DNA of 64,000 bases from JAFEBO01 sp050730655 (GTDB lineage: Bacteria; Planctomycetota; Phycisphaerae; Phycisphaerales; UBA1924), in assembly GCA_050730655.1 (NCBI GenBank), contig JBOHNL010000013.1, positions 124,001 to 188,000 on the forward strand, written 5' to 3'. The notes beneath the pieces are model-generated. The model ran no database searches. It was not told where the DNA came from and saw only the letters and a list, made by a program, of their open reading frames with translations. The translations under genes and the position numbers were made by a program. The number at the start of each line of letters is the position of its first letter. The first letter of the stretch is position 1. This document shows, in pieces, positions 8,224 to 16,492 of the stretch.

Positions 8224-11200
8224 TCACCCGCACACGAGCGTGTTATAGGCCACAATGAATAATACAAAGTCTTGGTCGTCAACAACACCATCTCCATTGA
8301 GATCTGCGAGGCATCTCGCATCCATCTGATGGGAGTTGCAATCGAGCAGATTGTAAGCAGCGACGAATCGAGTAAAGTCGGAATCGTCGACAACGGTGTC
8401 TTCGGTCAAATCACCGGGACAGCGCGCGACATTCACCTGAACACCGGCACTGCCGGACACAACACTGTCGGCGCTAAATGTTGCGGAAACAGAGGCGTAT
8501 CCATCTACAACTGCTCGGAAGGTTCGCTGGATAACGCTAGATTGACCCGGAGCAAGATCGCCCAAAACGAGCTCGTCCGATTCTGTGAGTCCATTAATAA
8601 GCAAATGCCGATTGCCATTAATCCGAACTGCCGCGTTGTGCAGCGTCTCGCCGCTCGAGTTGGTGCATGTCACCGTAGCACTAAATTCCGTCCCAATTGG
8701 AATAGGATTTCCGGCAGTCGTGGTCACCAATACAGGCAATCCACTCACCGGAATTGGCTTGGAACCAAACCAGTTCGCTCCATCGCCTACTCGCGTCACC
8801 GTGAAATCCACTATCCAGTAATCGGCGACAGGAAAAAACTGTCGAAAGTTCTGCCAGGAAGCAATAATTGGAACTGATGCGGTAGAGCTCGCCGACACTG
8901 TAATTGTCGATGGCCCAGAAGGTGCGACAATACCGACCTGCTCATTCGTGTAGGTCGTGGCGCGCACGGAGAAAGATACCACAAAATTTTCCGCATCTTC
9001 GGACTCGTTAGCGATCACCAAGTTTCCGTTCAAGCCGACTCCAATACCTAATTCGCTTGGCAGGCTCACAGAAATTGGATCAGCGGTCGTGAGGGGAGAT
9101 GGCGGACCATTCTCATGAGTTTTATAGGCATCAGTGATATCCTCGACTGCGGTCGATCCTACTGACTTCGTGCTGATAAAAAAACCAACTTTATTGGTTT
9201 GCCATAGGTCGCCTGCCGGCTTGGGATATGGACCGGTCGGTCCGCCGGTGGGCGTCCCCTGTTGACGCCAAACATCGGCATCAACCTCGGACACCACGAA
9301 GGCCACATTGTAGAGTGTGGAGTCGCTACGTGATTTCACTGCTGCAACGGGTGCGGGACCGAGTTGGTAGAGACCATCGCTTTGCTCTTGCGGAGTCGCA
9401 TCTACAACATTCCATTCGCCTCCCAACCACGCTTCCGTCCAAACGTGAAAATTCCATATTGAGGGAGCAAGTTTCCAACCTGCCGGATTGCCCATTGCAT
9501 CAAACTGCTGGATCCATTTTTGCTGCATTTGATGGTTATATGGGGGGACATCATGAGCAGATAAATAATTAGTAACGGGGCGCGCGGGTATCCCAAGCGT
9601 CCGACATGCAGAGGTAAGCGTGCCACCAAAGACCCAACACTGCCCCCAAGAAACAGCTCCAGAATCAAGGAATTTACGAAATATGTCGGCACTATTGGAC
9701 CATCGATCTGGAAGAATAACGCCGGGCGGCGGATTCACCAACTTAGACGTCCTCCACTCACCGATCAAGAGTCCTGAGTCATCATTGTGTGAATTCACAT
9801 TTGCAGACAAATGGCGGCTCACAAGATATGGATTGGATCTATCTGCGCTATCAAGTTTATCAAGCAGTTTGAGAGTGCCGCGTAAAACCTCCTTTGAGAA
9901 AGGAGCGTAATTCCACTGCTTTGGTGCGGAGCGGTTTCGCCCCCAAATCCACCCATCTGGAGCGAGGGCGTATTCATCTCTCTTGTTTTTTTCAGGCATC
10001 GCGACCTGATCTTGGCCCGGCATTGGATTGAAGAGAAGAATCGCGTTGCACCCTAAGCGAAGGGTTTCTTCAGTAGCGCCCGACTTCGCGATGACGCTTA
10101 TTTCATACTCGCCTACCGGGGCATTGGGCGGCGACAACACCGCGAGGCTGACGACCTTTGTCGGCAGCGACGAAGCGTCCGTCGCATCCATTGGTCCGTC
10201 ATTCTCTGCCACAACTTCGCAAGCCCAGACTCCGGCGGGAACGTTCCCCACATAGAGTGGAATATCGATCGATGTTGGAATGTGCTCGCCGATTGCTGAT
10301 GGATCCGGATTGAATCGATGCACAGCACGAAGAGAAAGCGCTTGTGGCGAAACAACGAATGGCTTGAACAGCTCTACATCAATTTCGATCAGCTTGCCTC
10401 TGCGAAAAACGAGTCCATCAACGATGTCGGGTTTATATGCAGACGTCTCGTGGCGGACGCGGTTGTAGTCGGAAAGTGTGTCTACTTTGCGAATGATTCG
10501 CGGAAGTCGAACAATAAACGACGCCTCGTTTCCGTTCAGATCGCCCTCAACGCACATTGTCGTTCCGTCGCGCGAAATGAACTGGGCATTCCGAAGCTGC
10601 ACGCCGCTTAGCAATACATTTGAATCCGAAAGAACTTGTTGAATGTCTTTCAACCCATCACTTTGAGACCACATGAATGCTTTCGTCGCAATGAGGCCTT
10701 CGAAATATGGTCCGCCATCGGCGACACCGCACAGGCCGACGACGATTTGACCATCTCCGCTCACGTCATTTGCCCAGCCCGCATCCGTGCCCGCAAAGAT
10801 GGGTAACTTTTGTGCAATCAGTCCGCTACGAAATATCGCAGGACGTCGCGAAAATATCTCATATTCGTTGTGGTTCTGAAAACTCCCTGCGGCCACCGAC
10901 CCATCCGTGTTTGAAGCAACAACCCACCAGTCTTGCGACGGAAGAGGCACATTCAGATAGGACGGACCAACTGTTCCAATCCATTTTACCGGGCCGTTCC
11001 AAATGTCTGGGCCATTTGCCGGAAACACTTCAGCTCCGCCATATGTCACATTGCCATCTCCGCTGATGTTGGAAATCCAAGCCAACGAGTATTGAGGCTG
11101 CGACAAGGCCTCCACGCCAAATTGCCGCGTCCAACGTAGGCCCTCATGGTCAAGCCATGTGTCATTGGCATCGAGAACGACGGTATTTCCATCGTCGCTT

Positions 11201-11619
11201 ATCCCCGCCGTTCCACCAAGTACCAGCGGTGGTGTGGGTAGTTGCTTCCACCCTTTTTCTCGCATCCATAAATGCGCTTGGGCAGTCCCATTCGACCAGT
11301 CGATAGAGTCGGCGACAATGACTGAACCATCTCCGCTGGCACCAGCAACATAAGTTCCCAAGCCAAGGTGGGGACTCGGAAGCAGTTCCATTCCCGCGCA
11401 TGCATCCCAACGGAAGGGCTGATATACGGAACCGCCGATCGGGAAGGCATTTCCGACGACGACGGTTCCGTCTGCGCTCATTGCGGTAATGTTAAACCAA
11501 GAGATTCCCGGGCCCGCCTCGATTTGCCGAATGGATTGAGCGCTGGCCTTCAACGTGAAGAACTGAACCAAACTCAACAGAACGATGAGAAACGAGCAGC
11601 CAGAAAAAGTCCTTTGCAC
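8224..11619 (-). CDS. secreted animal-type transglutaminase with HAF-repeat N-domain and dockerin-like tail
   Basis: Domain order in 1131 residues: signal peptide (1-27); HAF-type repeats (about 29-372; units like ISGDGNV, VSGDGQIVVG), probably a beta-propeller; transglutaminase N-domain (about 385-530; LVFRRG, SPPNAPVGEY, ILLFNP); catalytic core (about 545-835); two barrels (about 847-955 and 960-1065); dockerin-like EF hands (1067-1131). The core resembles animal TGM2/factor XIII throughout. It has Cys661 in WGQCWVFGG, His725 in WNFHVWTEAW, Asp740 in VVDATPQEQSDG, Trp622 at the place of the oxyanion-hole Trp241 of TGM2, SRPVTN-like ARPVTNYLSAHD, and ISTKSVG...EDITDAYK (815-833). Such enzymes join Gln and Lys side chains through isopeptide bonds, usually with calcium. 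All catalytic residues are present, so activity is expected. The likely targets are extracellular or envelope proteins. G+C is visibly lower than in flanking genes, which hints at transfer. Confidence 0.93.
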   Translation of the reverse strand: MQRTFSGCSFLIVLLSLVQFFTLKASAQSIRQIEAGPGISWFNITAMSADGTVVVGNAFPIGGSVYQPFRWDACAGMELLPSPHLGLGTYVAGASGDGSVIVADSIDWSNGTAQAHLWMREKGWKQLPTPPLVLGGTAGISDDGNTVVLDANDTWLDHEGLRWTRQFGVEALSQPQYSLAWISNISGDGNVTYGGAEVFPANGPDIWNGPVKWIGTVGPSYLNVPLPSQDWWVVASNTDGSVAAGSFQNHNEYEIFSRRPAIFRSGLIAQKLPIFAGTDAGWANDVSGDGQIVVGLCGVADGGPYFEGLIATKAFMWSQSDGLKDIQQVLSDSNVLLSGVQLRNAQFISRDGTTMCVEGDLNGNEASFIVRLPRIIRKVDTLSDYNRVRHETSAYKPDIVDGLVFRRGKLIEIDVELFKPFVVSPQALSLRAVHRFNPDPSAIGEHIPTSIDIPLYVGNVPAGVWACEVVAENDGPMDATDASSLPTKVVSLAVLSPPNAPVGEYEISVIAKSGATEETLRLGCNAILLFNPMPGQDQVAMPEKNKRDEYALAPDGWIWGRNRSAPKQWNYAPFSKEVLRGTLKLLDKLDSADRSNPYLVSRHLSANVNSHNDDSGLLIGEWRTSKLVNPPPGVILPDRWSNSADIFRKFLDSGAVSWGQCWVFGGTLTSACRTLGIPARPVTNYLSAHDVPPYNHQMQQKWIQQFDAMGNPAGWKLAPSIWNFHVWTEAWLGGEWNVVDATPQEQSDGLYQLGPAPVAAVKSRSDSTLYNVAFVVSEVDADVWRQQGTPTGGPTGPYPKPAGDLWQTNKVGFFISTKSVGSTAVEDITDAYKTHENGPPSPLTTADPISVSLPSELGIGVGLNGNLVIANESEDAENFVVSFSVRATTYTNEQVGIVAPSGPSTITVSASSTASVPIIASWQNFRQFFPVADYWIVDFTVTRVGDGANWFGSKPIPVSGLPVLVTTTAGNPIPIGTEFSATVTCTNSSGETLHNAAVRINGNRHLLINGLTESDELVLGDLAPGQSSVIQRTFRAVVDGYASVSATFSADSVVSGSAGVQVNVARCPGDLTEDTVVDDSDFTRFVAAYNLLDCNSHQMDARCLADLNGDGVVDDQDFVLFIVAYNTLVCG

Positions 11620-11835
11620 CGTGTTATCCCCAAATTAGCCGTTGCGGCTCTTTCACGTCCACGCCAATCCGTTGCTTGGTCTCATGATCATACGGCGAGT
11701 GCTTTTTCTGCGTGCCACGAGAAAACGTGAAATCCGCGCCAACCACTTCCCAATGACCAGATGCGGAACCCCGTTCCGTCCGGCCTGAACTGGAAAACAC
11801 AGGCCGGGGCACCAACCCCCACGGGAGGCTCGGCC

Positions 11836-12867
11836 ATGTGCTTTGTTAAAGGACTCGTTCGCTACGGTTTGATCGCCGGTCTGGTTGCCGGTGCCGGCCT
11901 CGTTATCGCTGGTCCGGACCGCGCGTTCGCGCTCGTTTCGCAGACCCGCGACTCCATCAACGACCACATCGACAAGCACGTCAAGGACCCTGTGGCCCTG
12001 CGTGCTCAGCTCCGCAAACTCGAAGGTCAATACCCGGCCCGCATCGCGGATGTCCGTGGCGACCTCGCGGAGCTTCGCACCCAGATCGGCCAGCTCAACC
12101 GAGATCACGATGTGAATCAGCGTGCCGCGGAACTTGCTTCCGCCGACCTGACCTCACTCAAGAACATGGTTGCCAAGGCTGAATCACTCCGCTCCTCGAC
12201 CAACGGCATGCTGACCTCGGGTGGCGACAACAACGCCCCGGTGTTCGCGGTCCGCTTCGCCGGTGAGACGATCGGCATCGATCAGGCCTATGCCAAGGTC
12301 ACTTCGGTCGAGCAGCACGCCGGCGCCTTCGGCCAGCGTGTGACCGACATCGAGCGTGACCTGGGCTACCTCACCCAGCAGGAAAGCCGTCTCTCGACTC
12401 TTTTGGACCAGCTCGAAACCGAGCAGGGCCAGTTCCAGAGCCAGCTCTGGCAGCTCGACCGCCAGGTTGATGCGATCGCTCGCAACGACCGGATGATCGA
12501 GATGATGGGCAAGCGTCAGGCGACGATCGACAAGCACAGCCGCTACCGCGCTGAAAGCCTCGATCAGGTCAATGCCCGCGTTGCGGACATCCGCGCCCGC
12601 CAGGAAGCCCAGCTTGAGTCGCTCGCCAAGACGACCACAGTCAACGGCTATGAAAACCGCGCCAGGATCGAGCTCGACGGCCGAGCCGGCGCGGCAAGGT
12701 TCACCACCGCTCCGATGCCCAAGGCCAAGCCTTCGGTCATCGAAGTGAAGCCCGAGGACGTGAAGAACTTCACGGCTCCGGCCACCGCCCCGACCCCCAA
12801 TGGCCCGAGCCCGAACTCGGCCAGCACTGGTGCGGCCCCGTCGAACCTCGCTCTGAACGGCCACTAA
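11836..12867 (+). CDS. exported coiled-coil protein, unknown function
   Basis: I do not recognise a named family. The start is Met 11836, chosen because GGGAGG lies a few bases upstream and the next residues form a signal or anchor (LVRYGLIAGLVAGAGLVIAGPDRAFA). It is 343 residues long. The body (about 40-290) is strongly helical and rich in Gln, Arg, Leu and Asp, with segments such as LRAQLRKLEGQYPARIADV and LDQLETEQGQFQSQLWQLD, which indicate extended coiled coil. The last 60 residues are Pro/Ala/Asn-rich and unordered. Codon choice is strict (GTC, CTC, AAG, CGC dominate), and a strong intrinsic terminator follows, so high expression is likely. It may be a structural periplasmic protein. It lies just upstream of mreBCD but is separated from it by the terminator. 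Confidence 0.82.
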   Translation: MCFVKGLVRYGLIAGLVAGAGLVIAGPDRAFALVSQTRDSINDHIDKHVKDPVALRAQLRKLEGQYPARIADVRGDLAELRTQIGQLNRDHDVNQRAAELASADLTSLKNMVAKAESLRSSTNGMLTSGGDNNAPVFAVRFAGETIGIDQAYAKVTSVEQHAGAFGQRVTDIERDLGYLTQQESRLSTLLDQLETEQGQFQSQLWQLDRQVDAIARNDRMIEMMGKRQATIDKHSRYRAESLDQVNARVADIRARQEAQLESLAKTTTVNGYENRARIELDGRAGAARFTTAPMPKAKPSVIEVKPEDVKNFTAPATAPTPNGPSPNSASTGAAPSNLALNGH

Positions 12868-12917
12868 GCCGATCAGGCCGCTCGGAACCCGACTCGGTTC
12901 CCTTTGAGAACACCCTT

Positions 12918-12950
12918 CGCCCCCCGCCTTGTGCGGGGGGCGTTGCTTTT
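12918..12950 (+). terminator. intrinsic terminator after the coiled-coil gene
   Basis: A perfect 10-base-pair stem, CGCCCCCCGC (12918-12927) with GCGGGGGGCG (12933-12942), closes a five-base loop. TTGCTTTT follows, giving the U-rich tail. It begins 50 bases after the stop codon at 12867 and separates this gene from mreB. Confidence 0.88.
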
Positions 12951-13141
12951 AGATTTGGAGCGCGGCCAACCAAGTTGAAAGTGGTGGCGTCGAGCCGCTG
13001 CGAGTGCCGATAATATGTGCTAGATTTACAGCCCCCAACCAGTACGACGATCGGGGGGCCGGCCGGGGCAGGATGCTCCGGCTCTAGTGCAGCCTTCCAC
13101 CCCTACCTCACCCACCATTCCACGCCGGAGGCGAAGTTCAG

Positions 13142-14191
13142 GTGCCAATCTTTGATCGACTACTCGGCCTATTCAGTGTGGACATGGGCATCGACCTCGG
13201 CACGTGCAACACGCTCGTTGCAGTGCGCGGGCAAGGCATCGTCCTGAACGAGCCGAGCGTGGTCGCGGTCATCAAGGGAACAAACAAGCTCCTGCGTGGC
13301 GATGCCGTCGGCTGGCGGGCGAAGGAAATGCTCGGCAAGACGCCCGGCGGCATCACAGCCGTCCGTCCGCTCAAGGACGGCGTCATCAGCGATTTTGAAA
13401 TCACGGAGGCGATGCTCAAGTACTTCATCATGAAGGTGAACGGAAAGAGCAAGATCTTCGGGCCGCGGGTTGTGATCTCGATTCCGTCGGGCATCACCGA
13501 GGTCGAGAAGCAGGCAGTCCTTCAGTCAGCCGAGAACGCCGGTGCGCGTCGAATCTTCCTCATCGAAGAGCCGCTTGCCGCTGCGATCGGCGCGGGCCTG
13601 CCATTCACCGAAGCAACCGGCTCGATGATTGTGGACATCGGGGGCGGCACGACCGAAGTCGCGATTCTGTCGCTCGGTGGTCTGACAACATGTGAATCCG
13701 TCCGCGTCGCCGGCGACGACATGGACGAAGCGATCATCAACCACATGAAGCGCACGTACAACATGATGATCGGTGAGCAAACGGCCGAACGCATCAAGAT
13801 CGAAATCGGCAGCGCTTCGCCGACGGGGCCCGAGACGACCATGGAAGTGCGCGGGCGCGACATGATCAGCGGCCTTCCCCGCAAGACCGTCGTTACCAGC
13901 GAAGAAATCCGCGAGGCGCTGCAGGAGCCGGTGACGGCGATCATTGAAGCCGTCACGCGCACGCTTGAGAAGGCCGAACCCGAACTCGCGGCCGACCTTG
14001 TGGACAACGGGATCATGATGGCTGGCGGCGGTTCGCTGCTGCGTGGATTGCCGCAGAACGTGCAGAAGGCAACGGGGCTTGAAACCAAGCTTGCGGACGA
14101 CCCGCTCACCTGCGTCGCCCGCGGCACAGCGGTCTTCCTTGAGCACATGGACGAGTGGAAGGACGCGCTCGAAGACAACATGGCTCGCTAA
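13142..14191 (+). CDS. mreB: rod shape-determining protein MreB
   Basis: MreB is the bacterial actin homologue that positions lateral wall synthesis at the inner membrane. The 349 residues show the actin-fold nucleotide motifs: phosphate-1 DLGTCNTLV near the N-terminus, phosphate-2 VDIGGGTTEVAI, and the adenosine motif MMAGGGSLLRGLP near the C-terminus. Also present are EPSVVAV, FGPRVVISIPSG and EEPLAAAIGAGLPF, all typical of the family. The start is GTG 13142, supported by CCGGAGG about ten bases upstream. Genes for MreC and MreD follow in order, making a classic operon. Length and motifs are normal. Confidence 0.97.
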   Translation: MPIFDRLLGLFSVDMGIDLGTCNTLVAVRGQGIVLNEPSVVAVIKGTNKLLRGDAVGWRAKEMLGKTPGGITAVRPLKDGVISDFEITEAMLKYFIMKVNGKSKIFGPRVVISIPSGITEVEKQAVLQSAENAGARRIFLIEEPLAAAIGAGLPFTEATGSMIVDIGGGTTEVAILSLGGLTTCESVRVAGDDMDEAIINHMKRTYNMMIGEQTAERIKIEIGSASPTGPETTMEVRGRDMISGLPRKTVVTSEEIREALQEPVTAIIEAVTRTLEKAEPELAADLVDNGIMMAGGGSLLRGLPQNVQKATGLETKLADDPLTCVARGTAVFLEHMDEWKDALEDNMAR

Positions 14192-14258
14192 CGGCTGCCC
14201 AGGAGCCAACGGATTCAGAGCAGTGGTTTGAATTTGAACGCCGGAACGGATTCTGGCT

Positions 14259-15194
14259 GTGCACTTCTCGGAGATCTTGACAGGGAGAATGTCGAGACAG
14301 CCGCAACAATCCGGGATTGGACGCCTGATGCTTCCGGGCGTGGTTCTCGTTCTCATCGTGCTGAGCCTGGCGCCATTGAACTGGATCCGCTGGGTGCAGC
14401 CTTTTGGCAATATCACAAGCGCGATTCTGACGCCGGGGAGCGCGGTGGTTTCGACCGCTTCTCGCTGGCTGTTACCTAAGCGCCGGCAAGAAGGCCAGAC
14501 CGAGTTAGAAAAATCGCTCGGCGAAGAAGTCGAGCATTACAAGACGCTTTACCTTCGCAACAAACAGCAAACCGAAAAGCTGCAGCGGCAGATCGAAGAG
14601 CTTCAGCGCGGCCAGACCATCTACTCCGAGCTGCCGGTGCGTCAGGTTTTGGTGCCCGTGGTCGGGACGTCGTCTGACCTTTCGAGCGGCCTGCTTCGCA
14701 TTCGCGGGGGCGAGTCGCTGGGGATCTCTCCGGAAAACACTGTCGCAGTCGCAGGCGGCTTGCAAATCGTCGGAAGGCTTTCGGGCGTGACCGGCGCGAC
14801 GGCACTGGTGCAGCCGATCACCAGCAAGGCGGCGGGCAAGATCGCGGGCCGCTTGATGGTCGATGAGCCGAATGGGATCGGGCTGATGTGCTTGCTAGAG
14901 CCGCTCGGCGATGGGCGGCTGCGCGGTCAGGTTGAGTCGCCGTCCTCGGGGACGCCGGTGCCGCCACCGGAGGCGGGGCAAACGGTGCGGCTGTCGGACG
15001 ACCGCTGGCCGGCAAGCTCTCAGATGTTCATCCTGGGCAAGGTTGAAAGCGTGGAGCAGGATGCTTCCAGCCCGCTGCGAACTGTCATCACTGTGGTTCC
15101 GACCGTAACCATCGAGCGACTCAGTGAAGTGACTCTCCGCATTACCGATGGCGGCGTGCCGATCAGCCCGCCGAGCACGGGGGGTAAACGATGA
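14259..15194 (+). CDS. mreC: rod shape-determining protein MreC
   Basis: MreC is a bitopic protein that links MreB to the periplasmic wall-synthesis machinery. The 311 residues comprise a short cytoplasmic N-terminus, one transmembrane helix (LMLPGVVLVLIVLSLAPL, about 23-40), a coiled coil (about 80-120, EEVEHYKTLYLRNKQQTEK), and a beta-domain core containing VLVPVVG, SGLLRIRGG and GRLSGVTGATALVQPITSK. The start may be GTG 14259 or ATG 14289 (MSRQPQQ). It is 67 bases after mreB, and its stop overlaps the mreD start by four bases, so translation of the two is probably coupled. Confidence 0.92.
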   Translation: MHFSEILTGRMSRQPQQSGIGRLMLPGVVLVLIVLSLAPLNWIRWVQPFGNITSAILTPGSAVVSTASRWLLPKRRQEGQTELEKSLGEEVEHYKTLYLRNKQQTEKLQRQIEELQRGQTIYSELPVRQVLVPVVGTSSDLSSGLLRIRGGESLGISPENTVAVAGGLQIVGRLSGVTGATALVQPITSKAAGKIAGRLMVDEPNGIGLMCLLEPLGDGRLRGQVESPSSGTPVPPPEAGQTVRLSDDRWPASSQMFILGKVESVEQDASSPLRTVITVVPTVTIERLSEVTLRITDGGVPISPPSTGGKR

Positions 15195-15763
15195 ATCTGA
15201 TCGCCGTTTTGGTCGGTGGATACATCGCGTTTTCGCTCGAGCTGGGCCTTCGCAACGCGCTCGCGATTGGAACGGGCGGGGCGGCCCCCAGCTTTGTTTT
15301 CGTTCTGTGCATGATCCTCGCGATCGGGACGCCGGCAAATCTCGTGCTGTGGACATGCCTGATTTTCGGTCTGATCACAGACCTGACGTGGCCTCACGAG
15401 ATCAAAGGCGGCGCTGCAAGCGTGACCATCGTCGGGCCGTACGCGCTTGGGTACCTGATTGCAGGGCAATTTGTGCTGCTGCTTCGCTCACAAATCATCA
15501 AGCGGAATCCGCTCTCGCTCGCGTTTCTCTGTTTCGCAGGGTTCGCGGTTGCGCAGGTCGTGGTCGTTGCGATCTACACGTTTCGCTCGGGCTATCCACC
15601 GGTCATTGTGTGGGAGCCCACGCACCAGTTGATTTCGCGATTGCTCAGCGCGGTCTACACCGGCGCGCTCGGCCTGCTGATTGGGCTGGTTGCAGGCCCG
15701 TTGTCCGGAGCACTCGGACTACATCAGCCGGCACAGCGGCGGTTCGCGCGTCCGATCTATTGA
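15191..15763 (+). CDS. mreD: rod shape-determining protein MreD-like membrane protein
   Basis: This 190-residue, highly hydrophobic protein has about five or six membrane helices, for example FVFVLCMILAIGTPANLVL, YALGYLIAGQFVLLL and LLSAVYTGALGLLIGLV. Sequence identity to MreD is generally weak across bacteria, so the assignment rests mainly on size, topology, the LITDL motif (common in MreD as GLxxDL) and position directly after mreC with a four-base ATGA overlap. It would work with MreB and MreC in the elongation complex. Confidence 0.85.
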   Translation: MNLIAVLVGGYIAFSLELGLRNALAIGTGGAAPSFVFVLCMILAIGTPANLVLWTCLIFGLITDLTWPHEIKGGAASVTIVGPYALGYLIAGQFVLLLRSQIIKRNPLSLAFLCFAGFAVAQVVVVAIYTFRSGYPPVIVWEPTHQLISRLLSAVYTGALGLLIGLVAGPLSGALGLHQPAQRRFARPIY

Positions 15764-15766
15764 TCG

Positions 15767-16429
15767 CTATTTGGTTACGGCCAGCACGCGAGCAAGGTTG
15801 AGTTCGCTCGCGCGCGGCACGAAGTCGGCGATGGTGTTCGGAAACGCTTGGGGAGGCAGCGAGTGGCCGACGGCGATTACGCGCAGCCCCGCGGCAAGCG
15901 CGGCGCGGCATCCGGTGGGAGTGTCCTCGATTGCGACGCAATGGACGGGTTTTTCGTGCAGGGCTGCCGCGGCTTTGAGGTACCCCTCCGGATCGGGTTT
16001 GCTCTGGCGCACTTCGTCGGCGCTGACAACGGCGCGGAAGTACGACGCGATCTCAAGGGATTTCAGGACCATCTCGATCTCGGGCCGGATGGCTCCGGAG
16101 CAGACCGCCATTGGCACGGAAGATGAGGCCTCGCGGATCAGTGCGAGTGTGCCGGGAAAGCCCTTGGCCTCGCCTCGCTCGATCATTTCGTGAACGAGCC
16201 GCTTTTTCTGTGCGAAGTACGAGGCGTGCTCCTCCGCCGTGGGCGTTCGGCCGTTGAGCCGGTAGAGGACGGGCAGGCAGTCGCGATCGGCGAGGCCGAT
16301 CAACTTGGTCAGGTACTGCTCGTGGGTGAAATCCATTCCCCGCTCGCGGGCGCACTGCAGGAGCGCGGCCTCGTGCAGGGGTTCAGAATCCACGATGACG
16401 CCGTCGAAGTCGAAAATGATCGCGGGCAA
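15767..16429 (-). CDS. HAD-superfamily phosphatase, beta-phosphoglucomutase-like
   Basis: This 220-residue HAD hydrolase of subfamily IA has motif I DFDGVIVDSEPLH (nucleophile Asp8 and Asp10), motif II Ser in VCSGA, motif III Lys in SKPDPEGYL, and motif IV IEDTPTG. A four-helix cap (about 18-85) lies between motifs I and II, as in beta-phosphoglucomutase and phosphoglycolate phosphatase. The substrate is probably a small phosphorylated sugar or metabolite; sequence alone does not settle it. It converges on mreD with a three-base gap and is divergent from the GlmU-like gene. Confidence 0.9.
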   Translation of the reverse strand: MPAIIFDFDGVIVDSEPLHEAALLQCARERGMDFTHEQYLTKLIGLADRDCLPVLYRLNGRTPTAEEHASYFAQKKRLVHEMIERGEAKGFPGTLALIREASSSVPMAVCSGAIRPEIEMVLKSLEIASYFRAVVSADEVRQSKPDPEGYLKAAAALHEKPVHCVAIEDTPTGCRAALAAGLRVIAVGHSLPPQAFPNTIADFVPRASELNLARVLAVTK

Positions 16430-16492
16430 GCGGAATCCTCCGGGCCGAGTGTAGAGGAGGGAAGGAGTGTCCCGTCGCTACACTCTGCCCGC

